From assembly GCA_023434365.1 (NCBI GenBank), contig JAEYSV010000039.1, positions 1 through 64,000 of the forward strand: a stretch of DNA of 64,000 bases, written 5' to 3'. Below are positions 1 to 7,590 of the stretch, piece after piece (the first letter of the stretch is position 1; each line of letters starts with the position of its first letter). The DNA comes from Bacillota bacterium. Its GTDB lineage: Bacteria > Bacillota > Clostridia > Lachnospirales > Lachnospiraceae. A program made the translations under genes and the position numbers. Below the pieces are notes generated by a model, which was not told where the DNA came from, did not search any database, and was given only the letters and a program-made list of their open reading frames with translations.

Positions 1-4
1 CGTT

Positions 5-40
5 GGCACTTTGGCCCTGTATTTTAGGGCCTTATGTGCC
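5..40. repeat. Nested inverted repeat at window edge
   Basis: Two nested pairs of complementary arms are visible: GGCAC (5-9) with GTGCC (36-40), and GGCCCT (13-18) with AGGGCC (26-31). No U-run follows on either strand, so it is not a clear terminator. It may be a structured end of a transcript that begins outside the window. A smaller hairpin, AGGGC/GCCCT, lies at 143-159. No gene is seen in 1-233. Confidence 0.35.
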
Positions 41-173
41 ACTACGAACTTCATCCAAGCGAGAGCGTGTTGCGAATGAACTATGCCTTGCATCACGATT
101 CACAAACAGAATTGTGCAAATTGACGATCTATAATTTTAATAAGGGCTTTTGACGCCCTAATCCTATGATATA

Positions 174-203
174 AAAATCGGTGGGAACCTAATGATCCCC
201 ACC
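174..203 (-). terminator. Terminator of feoAB
   Basis: On the minus strand GGTGGGGA (196-203) pairs with TTCCCACC (180-187) across an 8-nt loop and is followed by a U-rich stretch (GATTTTTAT). It lies about 30 nt after the feoB stop codon, so it fits an intrinsic terminator for the feoA-feoB transcript. Confidence 0.75.
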
Positions 204-233
204 CCAAAGAGCGAATACACAATATAACGATAA

Positions 234-2309
234 TTAAAACAAAAACTGAAGCAGGTGAACCGTTTGTGTAAACACAAAGCAGATGATAAGACCTGTGAGT
301 AGTGGAACTAAGAAACTGATAGCAGTCCATTTGATGCTGCCAGTTTCTTTTTTTATGGTCAGACAAGTGGTTGAACAAGGCCAATGCATCAGACTAAAGA
401 AGATGACATTAATTGCTGTTAACCAGGTCCATCCATTGTCTACAAGTACTTTTTGCAAATCGGAAAGAGAATCTAGTTCAATCAGACTTCCGGTAGAAAG
501 ATAAGCCATTAACATAATTGGGATAACGATTTCGTTTGCTGGAAAGCCTAAGATAAAAGCCATGAGTATGACACCGTCCAAGCCAAAAAGTCTGGCAAAG
601 GGATCTAAAAAATCAGTACAGTAAGTAAGGATGGAAGTACCTGCAATGTTGATATTAGCTGTCAGCCATATAATTAATCCTGCCGGGGCAGCTATAATTA
701 CAGCTCTTGCAAGTACAAATAAGGTTCGGTCCATAATAGAGCGGATAATTACTTTGCCAATTTGTGGTCGGCGATACGGTGGCAGCTCTAAGGTAAAGGA
801 ACTTGGAACTCCTTTTAATACAGTAGCTGAGAGTAGTTTAGAGATTAAAAAGGTCATTAATACACCAAGAACAATGACTCCGGTTAATAATAAGGTGGAT
901 AAGAAACTTCCCGTTATTCCACTCAGAGTGCCCACAAAGAAGATGCTTATGATCGAGATAATAGTTGGGAACCTTCCATTGCAGGGAACAAAGTTATTGG
1001 TAATAATGGCAATTAATCGCTCTCTTGGCGAGTCGATAATCCGACACCCAATAATGCCAACGGCATTACAACCAAAGCCCTGACACATCGTTAGTGCCTG
1101 TTTTCCGCAAGCATGGCAGCGTTTGAATACATGATCTAGATTATATGCAATTCTTGGAAGGTACCCAAAATCCTCTAATAACGTAAACAAAGGAAAGAAT
1201 ATTGCCATTGGAGGCAACATTACTGCAATAACCCAGGTTACAACGCGGTATATACCAAGAATTAATGCTTCGTGAAGCCAATCTGGTGCGTTCAAATAAT
1301 GAAAAAAGTCTGTTAATTTTATTTGAATAGTTGAAAAAAAATCACTTAACAGAGAGCTGGGATAATTAGCTCCGGTGATTGTGATCCAGAAGATGAGAAG
1401 AAGTAGTAGAATCATGACAGGAATGCCTGTGATTCGGTTCGTGAAAAAACGATCTATTTTTCTATCTCGATCTGCTTTTCTGGAATTATGTTCTTTTACC
1501 ACTTCTTTTGCAATCTGTTCTGCTGTACAGATAAGTTTGCTAACAATATGGTCCTTAATATTATCCCTAGCTATTTGCTGATTCTCAAGCTCATATAACG
1601 CCAATGTCAACTTACGATTCAATTCCTCATCCTGAAGGTAATTAATCTGATGGTATCTGGACAAACTATCAATTAAAGATTGATCACCCTCTAACAATTT
1701 TAATGCAATCCACCGGGATGATAAGGACGAGGTGTTCAAGATTTCAATCGTTTCCACCAGCTGATTCAGCGCTGATTCTATGGCATTAGGATACCTGATT
1801 TCGTATTTATTTTCTGGGAGATTTAATTGATATAAAGCCTCATCAAGGGTATCTAGACCAGTTTTTGAACGTGCTGTAATGGGAAGAACAATGGTACCAA
1901 GTTTATCAGTTAATGCTTTCATATCTATATCAATGTTTCGTTTTTTTGCTTCATCCATTAAATTAATACAAACGATTACCTTAGAGGTAATCTCCATTGT
2001 TTGTAGAACAAGGTTGAGATTACGTTCCAGACAAGTGGCATCACATACAACAATTACAGCATCAATTCCGCCAAAACAAATAAAATCCCTAGCAACTTCT
2101 TCCTCTTTTGAATGAGAAAGTAAGGAATAAGTACCAGGAAGATCTACAATGTTGAAGCATTTATCTTTATATGTATGAGTGCCTTCCGCTTTCTGTACAG
2201 TTTTACCAGGCCAGTTGCCAGTATGCTGATTCATACCGGTTAGTGCATTAAATACAGTACTTTTACCTACATTCGGGTTGCCGGCCAGTGCAATGGTATA
2301 ATGCTCCAT
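234..2309 (-). CDS. feoB: Ferrous iron transport protein B
   Basis: FeoB is the membrane permease for Fe(II), with a cytoplasmic G-protein domain at the N-terminus. The sequence shows the G1 loop GNPNVGKST near residues 10-18, a DLPG G3 motif, an NLMD-type G4 motif, then a helical spacer and about ten hydrophobic membrane segments. These carry the FeoB gate signatures with CQGFGCNAVG and, near the C-terminus, PANEIVIPIML. The frame stays open to an ATG at 2363. The start at 2309 is preferred because GGAAAGG (2319-2325) lies 9 nt upstream of it, while the 2363 ATG has no clear ribosome binding site. This gives about 691 residues, normal for the family. It follows feoA closely, so the two are cotranscribed. 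No Fur box was identified with confidence. Confidence 0.96.
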   Translation of the reverse strand: MEHYTIALAGNPNVGKSTVFNALTGMNQHTGNWPGKTVQKAEGTHTYKDKCFNIVDLPGTYSLLSHSKEEEVARDFICFGGIDAVIVVCDATCLERNLNLVLQTMEITSKVIVCINLMDEAKKRNIDIDMKALTDKLGTIVLPITARSKTGLDTLDEALYQLNLPENKYEIRYPNAIESALNQLVETIEILNTSSLSSRWIALKLLEGDQSLIDSLSRYHQINYLQDEELNRKLTLALYELENQQIARDNIKDHIVSKLICTAEQIAKEVVKEHNSRKADRDRKIDRFFTNRITGIPVMILLLLLIFWITITGANYPSSLLSDFFSTIQIKLTDFFHYLNAPDWLHEALILGIYRVVTWVIAVMLPPMAIFFPLFTLLEDFGYLPRIAYNLDHVFKRCHACGKQALTMCQGFGCNAVGIIGCRIIDSPRERLIAIITNNFVPCNGRFPTIISIISIFFVGTLSGITGSFLSTLLLTGVIVLGVLMTFLISKLLSATVLKGVPSSFTLELPPYRRPQIGKVIIRSIMDRTLFVLARAVIIAAPAGLIIWLTANINIAGTSILTYCTDFLDPFARLFGLDGVILMAFILGFPANEIVIPIMLMAYLSTGSLIELDSLSDLQKVLVDNGWTWLTAINVIFFSLMHWPCSTTCLTIKKETGSIKWTAISFLVPLLTGLIICFVFTQTVHLLQFLF

Positions 2310-2378
2310 AGACATCATCCTTTCCACATGATGAGCCGCTTGCTGATAGGAAACATCAGACAAACGGCCATCTATAAG

Positions 2379-2603
2379 TCAGTTAATAAGAATATTTTCA
2401 GAATCTTCGGTTCTGAGTGCTATGATTGCACCTCGGATTTTGAATGCAATCGGATCTCCCCAAGGACTTTTGTGAATGCATTCGATTGTGGTACCTTCAA
2501 TCACACCAAGGTCTAATAAGCGTCTTCTCATCGTACCGGTAGTTAGAATTTGATAGACTCTTCCAAACTGACCTTCTTCAAGATGAGTTAATGTGTGTGC
2601 CAT
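2379..2603 (-). CDS. feoA: Ferrous iron transport protein A
   Basis: This 74-residue protein has the FeoA SH3-like fold pattern: a central RRLLDLGVIEGTTIECI segment, a glycine-proline turn (SPWGDPIAF) and a final beta strand with ALRTEDSENI. FeoA is a small cytoplasmic partner that supports FeoB activity. The length is typical for stand-alone FeoA. A GGAGGT ribosome binding site lies just upstream of the ATG on the minus strand. It is the first gene of a two-gene operon with feoB, and about 15-70 nt separate the two depending on the feoB start used. Confidence 0.94.
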   Translation of the reverse strand: MAHTLTHLEEGQFGRVYQILTTGTMRRRLLDLGVIEGTTIECIHKSPWGDPIAFKIRGAIIALRTEDSENILIN

Positions 2604-2662
2604 AATAACCTCCGTATCACCTTACAATATATCTTATTCATTATTAGGGGAATTGCTACACC

Positions 2663-2986
2663 TCAATAGTTGTTTTGGTTGGAGCAATCACCATACAAGG
2701 TAAGCTGAAACCCACAGTGATTTTGACACCCCGGATTGGTGTTACCAATAGGACATGGGCGCCTGCATGGACTTGGAGAACAAAATGGGCTGCAACCTCC
2801 ACCATATGGTGGTAACCCAGGTCCACATATTCTAGGACCACACCCAGGCCCACAACCAGGACTGTAGCATCTTGGTACAAGTGGAACTGGAGGTATACAA
2901 GCGTTTCCAGGACAATTACCTTGGCAACACCCATTCATCGAATTAAATAACGTCAAGTAGTATCCAATATTATTATAATTTACCAT
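2663..2986 (-). CDS. Cys/Gly/Pro-rich small protein, possible spore coat component
   Basis: The 107-residue product is not assigned to a known family. It contains about 15 cysteines in short CGPGCGP-, GCCQGNCPGNAC- and CSPSPC-like motifs with many Gly and Pro. It has no signal peptide and no long hydrophobic segment. A good ribosome binding site (GAGAGGTG) precedes the ATG, which supports this frame over the overlapping one at 2656-2934. Such composition occurs in spore coat and exosporium proteins that crosslink through disulfides. The upstream region has a sequence resembling a SigK promoter (see 3035-3063). A coat role is an inference; metal binding is the alternative. Confidence 0.7.
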   Translation of the reverse strand: MVNYNNIGYYLTLFNSMNGCCQGNCPGNACIPPVPLVPRCYSPGCGPGCGPRICGPGLPPYGGGCSPFCSPSPCRRPCPIGNTNPGCQNHCGFQLTLYGDCSNQNNY

Positions 2987-3034
2987 AAATCACCTCTCAT
3001 CGAGTAGAAACTACTCTAACCTACTACTTATAAT

Positions 3035-3063
3035 TAATATATGACATAATAATTGGAAACGTG
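3035..3063 (-). promoter_or_regulatory. Possible SigK-type promoter
   Basis: On the minus strand a CACG (3060-3063) is separated by 16 nt from CATATATTA (3035-3043). This resembles the SigK consensus of mACm, about 16 nt, CATAnnnTA. It would start transcription about 40 nt before the Cys-rich gene. The match is short and the region is AT-rich, so chance occurrence is possible. Confidence 0.4.
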
Positions 3064-3168
3064 TCATTATTTTCACTTTATAATTAAGAAAGTACTTGCA
3101 CATTTATGTATAATTATATAAAATACTCTCTGTTGACTTAATATTTATGCAAACTAGGAGGAAATCAA

Positions 3169-3951
3169 ATGAAAAAATTAATTAGTATGTTACTATTGCT
3201 TACACTAATCGTATCCTTGGCATCATGTGGCAAGTCGGAAGCTGACCAGCTTATCGTTGCGACCGAACCAGGATTTGCCCCTTATGAATATATGAAGGGT
3301 AATGATATTGTTGGAATTGATATGGATATCTCAAAAGCAATCGCAGACAAACTAGGAAAAGAACTTGTAATTAAAGAAATGGATTTTAGTGGTGCTCTTT
3401 TTGCAGTACAGCAAGGAAAAGTAGATATGGTTGCTGCAGGAGTATCAGTAACGGAAGAAAGAAAGCTTAATATGGATTTTTCGACTGAGTATGTGGATTC
3501 TACAACAGTAGTTGTGGTTAATAAGAGTACACCTGCAGTAACCGCTTCTTACAATGCTGCTGAAGAGGCATACAACATTGATTTAGATGGCAAACTAGTT
3601 GGGGTACAACAAGGAAACCTGGCAGATTTCTGGGTAGAAGAAAATGCCAATGCAGGTGAAATCAGACGTTATACAAAGTTTTCCCAAGCGGCACTGGAAC
3701 TTAAAAATAACAAACTAGACTGTATCGTTATGGACCTTTATCCTGCTATGGAGCTTGTAAAAAGCAATGAAGATCTTGAGATTCTAAGTGTTGATGGCGA
3801 GATGGCAGTGTTATTTGAAGATAAATATGCAATTGCAGTACAAAAGGGAAATGAGGAATTATTAAAGTCAATTAATGAAGTAATTGATACCCTGATTAAA
3901 GAAGGTAAAATTGAGGAATTCACTAGAAATCATACGACTCAAGCGGAGTAA
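3169..3951 (+). CDS. Polar amino-acid ABC transporter, substrate-binding lipoprotein
   Basis: This 260-residue protein is the extracytoplasmic receptor of an amino-acid importer (SBP_bac_3 family). A lipoprotein signal ends in LASC, with the lipidated cysteine at residue 20. The mature part starts with a TEPGFAPYEY segment, followed by GIDMDISKAIADKLGK and a DMVAAGVSVTEER segment, all characteristic of the fold. An AGGAGG site precedes the ATG. It is the first gene of an SBP-permease-ATPase operon. A 154-nt structured gap separates it from the permease, which may allow more receptor than channel to be made. The ligand is not predictable with confidence; a polar amino acid such as cystine or glutamine is likely. 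Confidence 0.93.
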   Translation: MKKLISMLLLLTLIVSLASCGKSEADQLIVATEPGFAPYEYMKGNDIVGIDMDISKAIADKLGKELVIKEMDFSGALFAVQQGKVDMVAAGVSVTEERKLNMDFSTEYVDSTTVVVVNKSTPAVTASYNAAEEAYNIDLDGKLVGVQQGNLADFWVEENANAGEIRRYTKFSQAALELKNNKLDCIVMDLYPAMELVKSNEDLEILSVDGEMAVLFEDKYAIAVQKGNEELLKSINEVIDTLIKEGKIEEFTRNHTTQAE

Positions 3952-3984
3952 TCGTGTAATTTCTGGTAAGGGGTTCTTGGTGAT

Positions 3985-4060
3985 TGACCGATAGGCTGTT
4001 TGACCGTATAATAATTCGCATGCCGCGAAAGTTATACAGAAAAGTTTAGCCTATCGGTTA
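3985..4060 (+). other. Long stem-loop between SBP and permease genes
   Basis: ACCGATAGGCT (3987-3997) is perfectly complementary to AGCCTATCGGT (4048-4058), extended by a G-U and a U-A pair. Inside the loop a second hairpin pairs TTCGC (4015-4019) with GCGAA (4025-4029). A weak U-rich stretch (TTCGTTTTG) follows. The position is typical of intercistronic structures that stabilise the upstream mRNA or cause partial termination, so that the binding protein is made in excess. Confidence 0.65.
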
Positions 4061-4105
4061 TTCGTTTTGTAACAGTGAGAATTATCATAATTTTGGAGGA
4101 ATACT

Positions 4106-4813
4106 ATGCTATCAGATCTAATTAGGCGGTTTGAACAGGCCTTAATTTTTGAAAACCGTTATATGAACTATATAAACGGGCTGAAGATTACATTAATTTT
4201 AGCATTTTTTTCGATTCTACTTGGCGTAATCATTGGTATTATTGTAGCCAGTGCAAAAGTGGGAATTGAAAATAAAAGAAAACATACAATGTTAGATAAA
4301 ATTATTATAAAGATTTGCGATATCTATATCACCGTCATTCGTGGTACCCCTGTAGTAGTACAGCTTATGGTATTTTCGGGGTTAATCTTTACGTCCCGTA
4401 ATACGAATGAGGTATTCGTTGGAATTATTTGCTTTGGTATTAATTCCGGAGCTTACGTGGCAGAAATCATTCGTGCCGGGATTACTTCGGTAGACCGAGG
4501 ACAGATGGAAGCGGGACGAAGCCTTGGACTTAGTACGGTCACTACAATGAGATATATCATTTTACCACAAGCAGTAAAAAATATATTACCGGCACTTGGC
4601 AATGAATTTATTGTATTGATCAAAGAAACAGCAATCGTAAGTTTTATTGGTGTTACTGATTTATTTCAAGGAGCTCAGTATATCAGTACGAGAACCTATG
4701 ACATATTGCCACCAATGATCATTGCAGCAAGTATCTATCTGATTTTGGTGTTAGCGCTTAGCAAAGCATTGAAAGCATTTGAAAGGAGATTAGCTAGAAG
4801 TGATAATCGTTAA
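4106..4813 (+). CDS. Polar amino-acid ABC transporter, permease
   Basis: The 235-residue membrane protein belongs to the HisM/GlnP-type permease family. Hydrophobic segments include residues near 30-50, and the typical TVIRGTPVVVQLM segment is present. The EAA loop that contacts the ATPase reads EAGRSLGLSTVTTMRYIILP. A GGAGG site lies 8 nt before the ATG. The 3' end overlaps the ATPase gene by 14 nt, so translation of the two is probably coupled. Confidence 0.94.
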   Translation: MLSDLIRRFEQALIFENRYMNYINGLKITLILAFFSILLGVIIGIIVASAKVGIENKRKHTMLDKIIIKICDIYITVIRGTPVVVQLMVFSGLIFTSRNTNEVFVGIICFGINSGAYVAEIIRAGITSVDRGQMEAGRSLGLSTVTTMRYIILPQAVKNILPALGNEFIVLIKETAIVSFIGVTDLFQGAQYISTRTYDILPPMIIAASIYLILVLALSKALKAFERRLARSDNR

Positions 4814-5522
4814 AGATTTGGTAAAAAAATATGGAGACCATGTAGTATTAAAAGGAATCAATCAGGAGATTGTACAAGGCGAAAAAGTTGTAATCATTGG
4901 TCCTTCCGGCTCCGGTAAATCTACTTTTTTAAGATGTTTAAATCTTTTGGAAATTCCGAATGAAGGTCAGATTCTACTAGATGGTGAGTTGCTCAATGCA
5001 GAAAATGCAGATATTAATCGCTTAAGACAGCGTATGGGAATGGTATTTCAACAGTTTAATTTGTTTCCACATATGACAGTAATGGAAAACATTACGTTTT
5101 CACCAATCAAACTAGGCCTTATGACAAAAGAACAGGCAGAAAATAAGGCACTTGAGCTATTAACACGAATTGGGTTAAAACAGAAAGCAGCTGCTTACCC
5201 AAACAGCTTATCAGGTGGGCAGAAACAGCGTATTGCAATTGTCAGAGCATTGGCAATGAATCCAGAAGTATTATTATTTGATGAACCTACCTCAGCGCTT
5301 GACCCGGAAATGGTAGGTGAAGTTCTTGAATTAATGAAGGATCTTGCAAAAGAAGGAATGACGATGGTGGTTGTGACGCATGAAATGAACTTTGCAAGAG
5401 AAGTAGGCACTAGAGTATTATTTATGGATGATGGAATCGTAAAAGAAGAAGGTACGCCACAACAGATATTTGATCAACCAAAAGAAGCAAGACTTCAAGA
5501 GTTTTTGTCAAAAGTCCTATAA
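4800..5522 (+). CDS. Polar amino-acid ABC transporter, ATP-binding protein
   Basis: This 240-residue ATPase powers the importer encoded just upstream. It shows Walker A GPSGSGKST near residues 34-42, the Q-loop in GMVFQQFNLFPH, the ABC signature LSGGQKQR, Walker B LLFDEPTSALDPE and the H-loop in VVTHEMNFA. The start is a GTG at 4800, 11-12 nt after an AAAGGAG site that lies inside the permease gene. It is close to GlnQ/HisP-type proteins, and the second copy at 21178 is a paralogue. Confidence 0.95.
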   Translation: MIIVKDLVKKYGDHVVLKGINQEIVQGEKVVIIGPSGSGKSTFLRCLNLLEIPNEGQILLDGELLNAENADINRLRQRMGMVFQQFNLFPHMTVMENITFSPIKLGLMTKEQAENKALELLTRIGLKQKAAAYPNSLSGGQKQRIAIVRALAMNPEVLLFDEPTSALDPEMVGEVLELMKDLAKEGMTMVVVTHEMNFAREVGTRVLFMDDGIVKEEGTPQQIFDQPKEARLQEFLSKVL

Positions 5523-5535
5523 CTTTCGCTTGTTA

Positions 5536-5564
5536 TTGTAAAATTATGTAATTTCAGATATAAT
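5536..5564 (+). promoter_or_regulatory. SigA-type promoter for the ADP-ribosylglycohydrolase gene
   Basis: TTGTAA (5536-5541) and TATAAT (5559-5564) are separated by 17 nt. It lies between the ATPase stop codon and the next coding start, giving a leader of about 95 nt. Confidence 0.6.
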
Positions 5565-5665
5565 ATAGGTGTTCTGTTTCATACTAATATACTATAGAAA
5601 CCTATAAAATGTCAGGAAATAAAGCACATAATAGCAATATGAGCTTAAGAAAGGGAGATAAATGG

Positions 5666-6736
5666 GTGAATAACATGCCTAACAGGGACCAGTTTTCAGG
5701 TTGTCTCATCGGTGGTGCTTTAGGTGATGCACTAGGCTATGTGGTTGAATTTGATCGATGGGAAGAGATTGCTCAGAGATTTGGTGCAAACGGGATACAA
5801 AAGCCAGTTGCCAATGGTATCACAGGGAAGTACATCATTTCAGATGATACGCAGATGACCTTATTTACGGCAGAAGGAATCATTTGGGCGAGGAGAAAAG
5901 AAGAGCAGGTTGGACTTAGCAATGTAACCTCCTGCTGTTTCTATTCTTATCAAAGATGGTTACATACACAATTCGAAGAGTTAGCACAAAAAGATTATGA
6001 ATGGGTTCTTGATGATGAGCGGCTTGGGGTAGAGGTTAAGCTTCTTGCGTGTGAGAATTTATTTCATCTTAGGGCACCAGGAACCACTTGCCTGAATGCC
6101 CTTAAAAATGCGAAGGATCAGAATTATGGCACAATTGAACAACCAGTGAATGACAGTAAAGGTTGTGGGGGAGTGATGAGAGTAGCCCCGATCGGCCTAT
6201 ATTATTATCAGGACTATCGCAAAGCGTTCTCAGTTGCAGCGAAAGTGGCTGCAATTACTCATGGGCATCCTAGTGGATATCTGTCAGCTGGAGCATTGGC
6301 CTCTATTATAGCGAATCTACTAGATGGCAAGACGCTTTCACAGGCCATAACGATGACATTGGCATTATTGACCATCTATGCAGGTCATCAGGAGACAGTA
6401 ACTGCAATCAAAGAGGCGGTTGCTCTCGCAAGTTTGGAGACACCAAAGCGGGAGTTATTAGTAACCCTCGGCGAAGGATGGGTTGCCGAAGAATGTCTGG
6501 CAATCGCTTTATACTGTGCCCTCAGCTATCCTAATGATTATCTAAGTGCGGTTAGGTTAGCAGTCAATCATTCAGGAGATAGTGATTCTACAGGTGCCGT
6601 ATGTGGTAATCTTCTTGGTGTGATGCTTGGGGAAAGTAAACTCCCGATCGATTGGGTTGCAAGAATCGAGTGTAGGGATGAACTTACGCAATTTGGAGAT
6701 ATCTTTTATCAAGATACGTTTGGTAAAACAATATAG
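5666..6736 (+). CDS. ADP-ribosylglycohydrolase family protein
   Basis: Members remove ADP-ribose from proteins or small molecules using a binuclear Mg centre. The sequence shows the N-terminal GCLIGGALGDALGYVVEF motif, ISDDTQMTLFTAEG with the metal-binding DDT, HGHPSGYLSAGA, and the C-terminal NHSGDSDSTGAVCGNLLG, so all metal ligands appear present. The frame is open from an ATG at 5609, but AAGGGAG (5651-5657) sits 8 nt before the GTG at 5666, which gives 356 residues. It is monocistronic with its own promoter. The substrate cannot be read from the sequence; a DraG-type role on dinitrogenase reductase or release of ADP-ribose from other targets are both possible. Confidence 0.9.
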   Translation: MNNMPNRDQFSGCLIGGALGDALGYVVEFDRWEEIAQRFGANGIQKPVANGITGKYIISDDTQMTLFTAEGIIWARRKEEQVGLSNVTSCCFYSYQRWLHTQFEELAQKDYEWVLDDERLGVEVKLLACENLFHLRAPGTTCLNALKNAKDQNYGTIEQPVNDSKGCGGVMRVAPIGLYYYQDYRKAFSVAAKVAAITHGHPSGYLSAGALASIIANLLDGKTLSQAITMTLALLTIYAGHQETVTAIKEAVALASLETPKRELLVTLGEGWVAEECLAIALYCALSYPNDYLSAVRLAVNHSGDSDSTGAVCGNLLGVMLGESKLPIDWVARIECRDELTQFGDIFYQDTFGKTI

Positions 6737-6753
6737 TTTCTAAGAATATAGCA

Positions 6754-6776
6754 AAGCGGAAGGCGAATATCCGCTT
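6754..6776. terminator. Weak hairpin between convergent genes
   Basis: AAGCGGA (6754-6760) pairs with TCCGCTT (6770-6776). There is no strong U-run on either side. It lies between the convergent ADP-ribosylglycohydrolase and amidase-like genes and could act as a weak shared terminator. Confidence 0.35.
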
Positions 6777-6784
6777 GGCAATTG

Positions 6785-7282
6785 TTATACATAGACGCCA
6801 TTGATATGCAGACAGCGATAATATCCGTAATTATACGTATTCAGAGGTCTGCGAAGAGCATCATAATCATGGGCGTTAATCAAAATATTATCGGGTGATG
6901 GCACTTCACCTGTTTGTACTACCAAAAGGGTGTGGTAATAGGTTCCGGTTTGATCGGCTAACTGTATCACATCTCCCGGTATCATTTTCTCAATAGGTAC
7001 TTCGCTTGCAAAAACTGCCTTAGTCTTATTGGTAGTAAGAAACCGATGAAAATATCTTACGCTGGTCCACGCAGGGGCTCTGTTATTAGCAGAGATATAG
7101 TACCAACCATAGTCTTTGGTATAATTCATCACTTTACTACCAGCATATAGGCATTGAGAGATAAAATTAGTACAATCGCCCCCAATCTTAGTAAAGTCGA
7201 GATAAGCAGGGTTTCGCCCCATGGCCCATTGATTCGAGTAAGCAATAGCGGCAGCACGATTATATGGCTTGACTGTAGGCAT
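6785..7282 (-). CDS. Amidase_6-like Cys-His domain protein
   Basis: The 165-residue protein matches the putative amidase domain found in clostridial and bacillary cell-wall or sporulation proteins. It begins with YNRAAAIAYSNQWA, then carries the GGDCTNFISQCL motif with the probable catalytic Cys, a GDVIQL segment, YHTLLVV with the probable His, and an NAHDYDALRRPL segment. There is no signal peptide, so it is probably cytoplasmic or acts inside the mother cell. AGGAGG precedes the ATG. A SigK-like promoter at 7310-7336 hints at late sporulation expression. The function is inferred from the fold only. Confidence 0.82.
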   Translation of the reverse strand: MPTVKPYNRAAAIAYSNQWAMGRNPAYLDFTKIGGDCTNFISQCLYAGSKVMNYTKDYGWYYISANNRAPAWTSVRYFHRFLTTNKTKAVFASEVPIEKMIPGDVIQLADQTGTYYHTLLVVQTGEVPSPDNILINAHDYDALRRPLNTYNYGYYRCLHINGVYV

Positions 7283-7309
7283 AAATCCTCCTAAAGAATT
7301 TCTTCTCTT

Positions 7310-7336
7310 TACTTTATGTGTATAATTAAAAATAGT
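7310..7336 (-). promoter_or_regulatory. Possible SigK-type promoter
   Basis: On the minus strand an AC (7335-7336) is followed after 16 nt by CATAAAGTA (7310-7318), close to the SigK pattern with CATAnnnTA as the -10 element. It would start transcription about 20 nt before the amidase-like gene. It is a weak motif in AT-rich DNA. Confidence 0.35.
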
Positions 7337-7440
7337 TAATAGAAGAATGAAAATGTGGCATATTAATGAATGGTTTTAATAAAAAAGTTAATAAATTAAA
7401 CTCATTTGTGCTTTTTCGATTAAAATTAGCAAAAAAAATC

Positions 7441-7469
7441 TTGCATATCATGGTAGGAAAAATTATAAT
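7441..7469 (+). promoter_or_regulatory. SigA-type promoter for gdhA
   Basis: TTGCAT (7441-7446) and TATAAT (7464-7469) are separated by 17 nt. The leader is about 115 nt and contains the complementary ends GTACAA and TTGTAC around 7501-7540. The rest of 7283-7590 shows no gene. Confidence 0.65.
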
Positions 7470-7590
7470 ATGCGTAGTGAGTTTTCATTACGTTAAAGTG
7501 GTACAACAATAATAACTTTTATATTATGATAATTGTACTGTCTGATATGTATAGAAGGTCCGCAAATACAATAAAAGGGTGATTAAAAAA

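Noticed and set aside
2310..2363. 18-residue N-terminal extension of FeoB
   Set aside because: The upstream ATG lacks a ribosome binding site, whereas GGAAAGG is well placed for the ATG at 2309. FeoB proteins normally start shortly before the GNPNVGKS motif.
2656..2934. Overlapping frame on the same strand as the Cys-rich protein
   Set aside because: It is an alternative frame without a ribosome binding site. The Cys-rich frame has a good site and a coherent composition.
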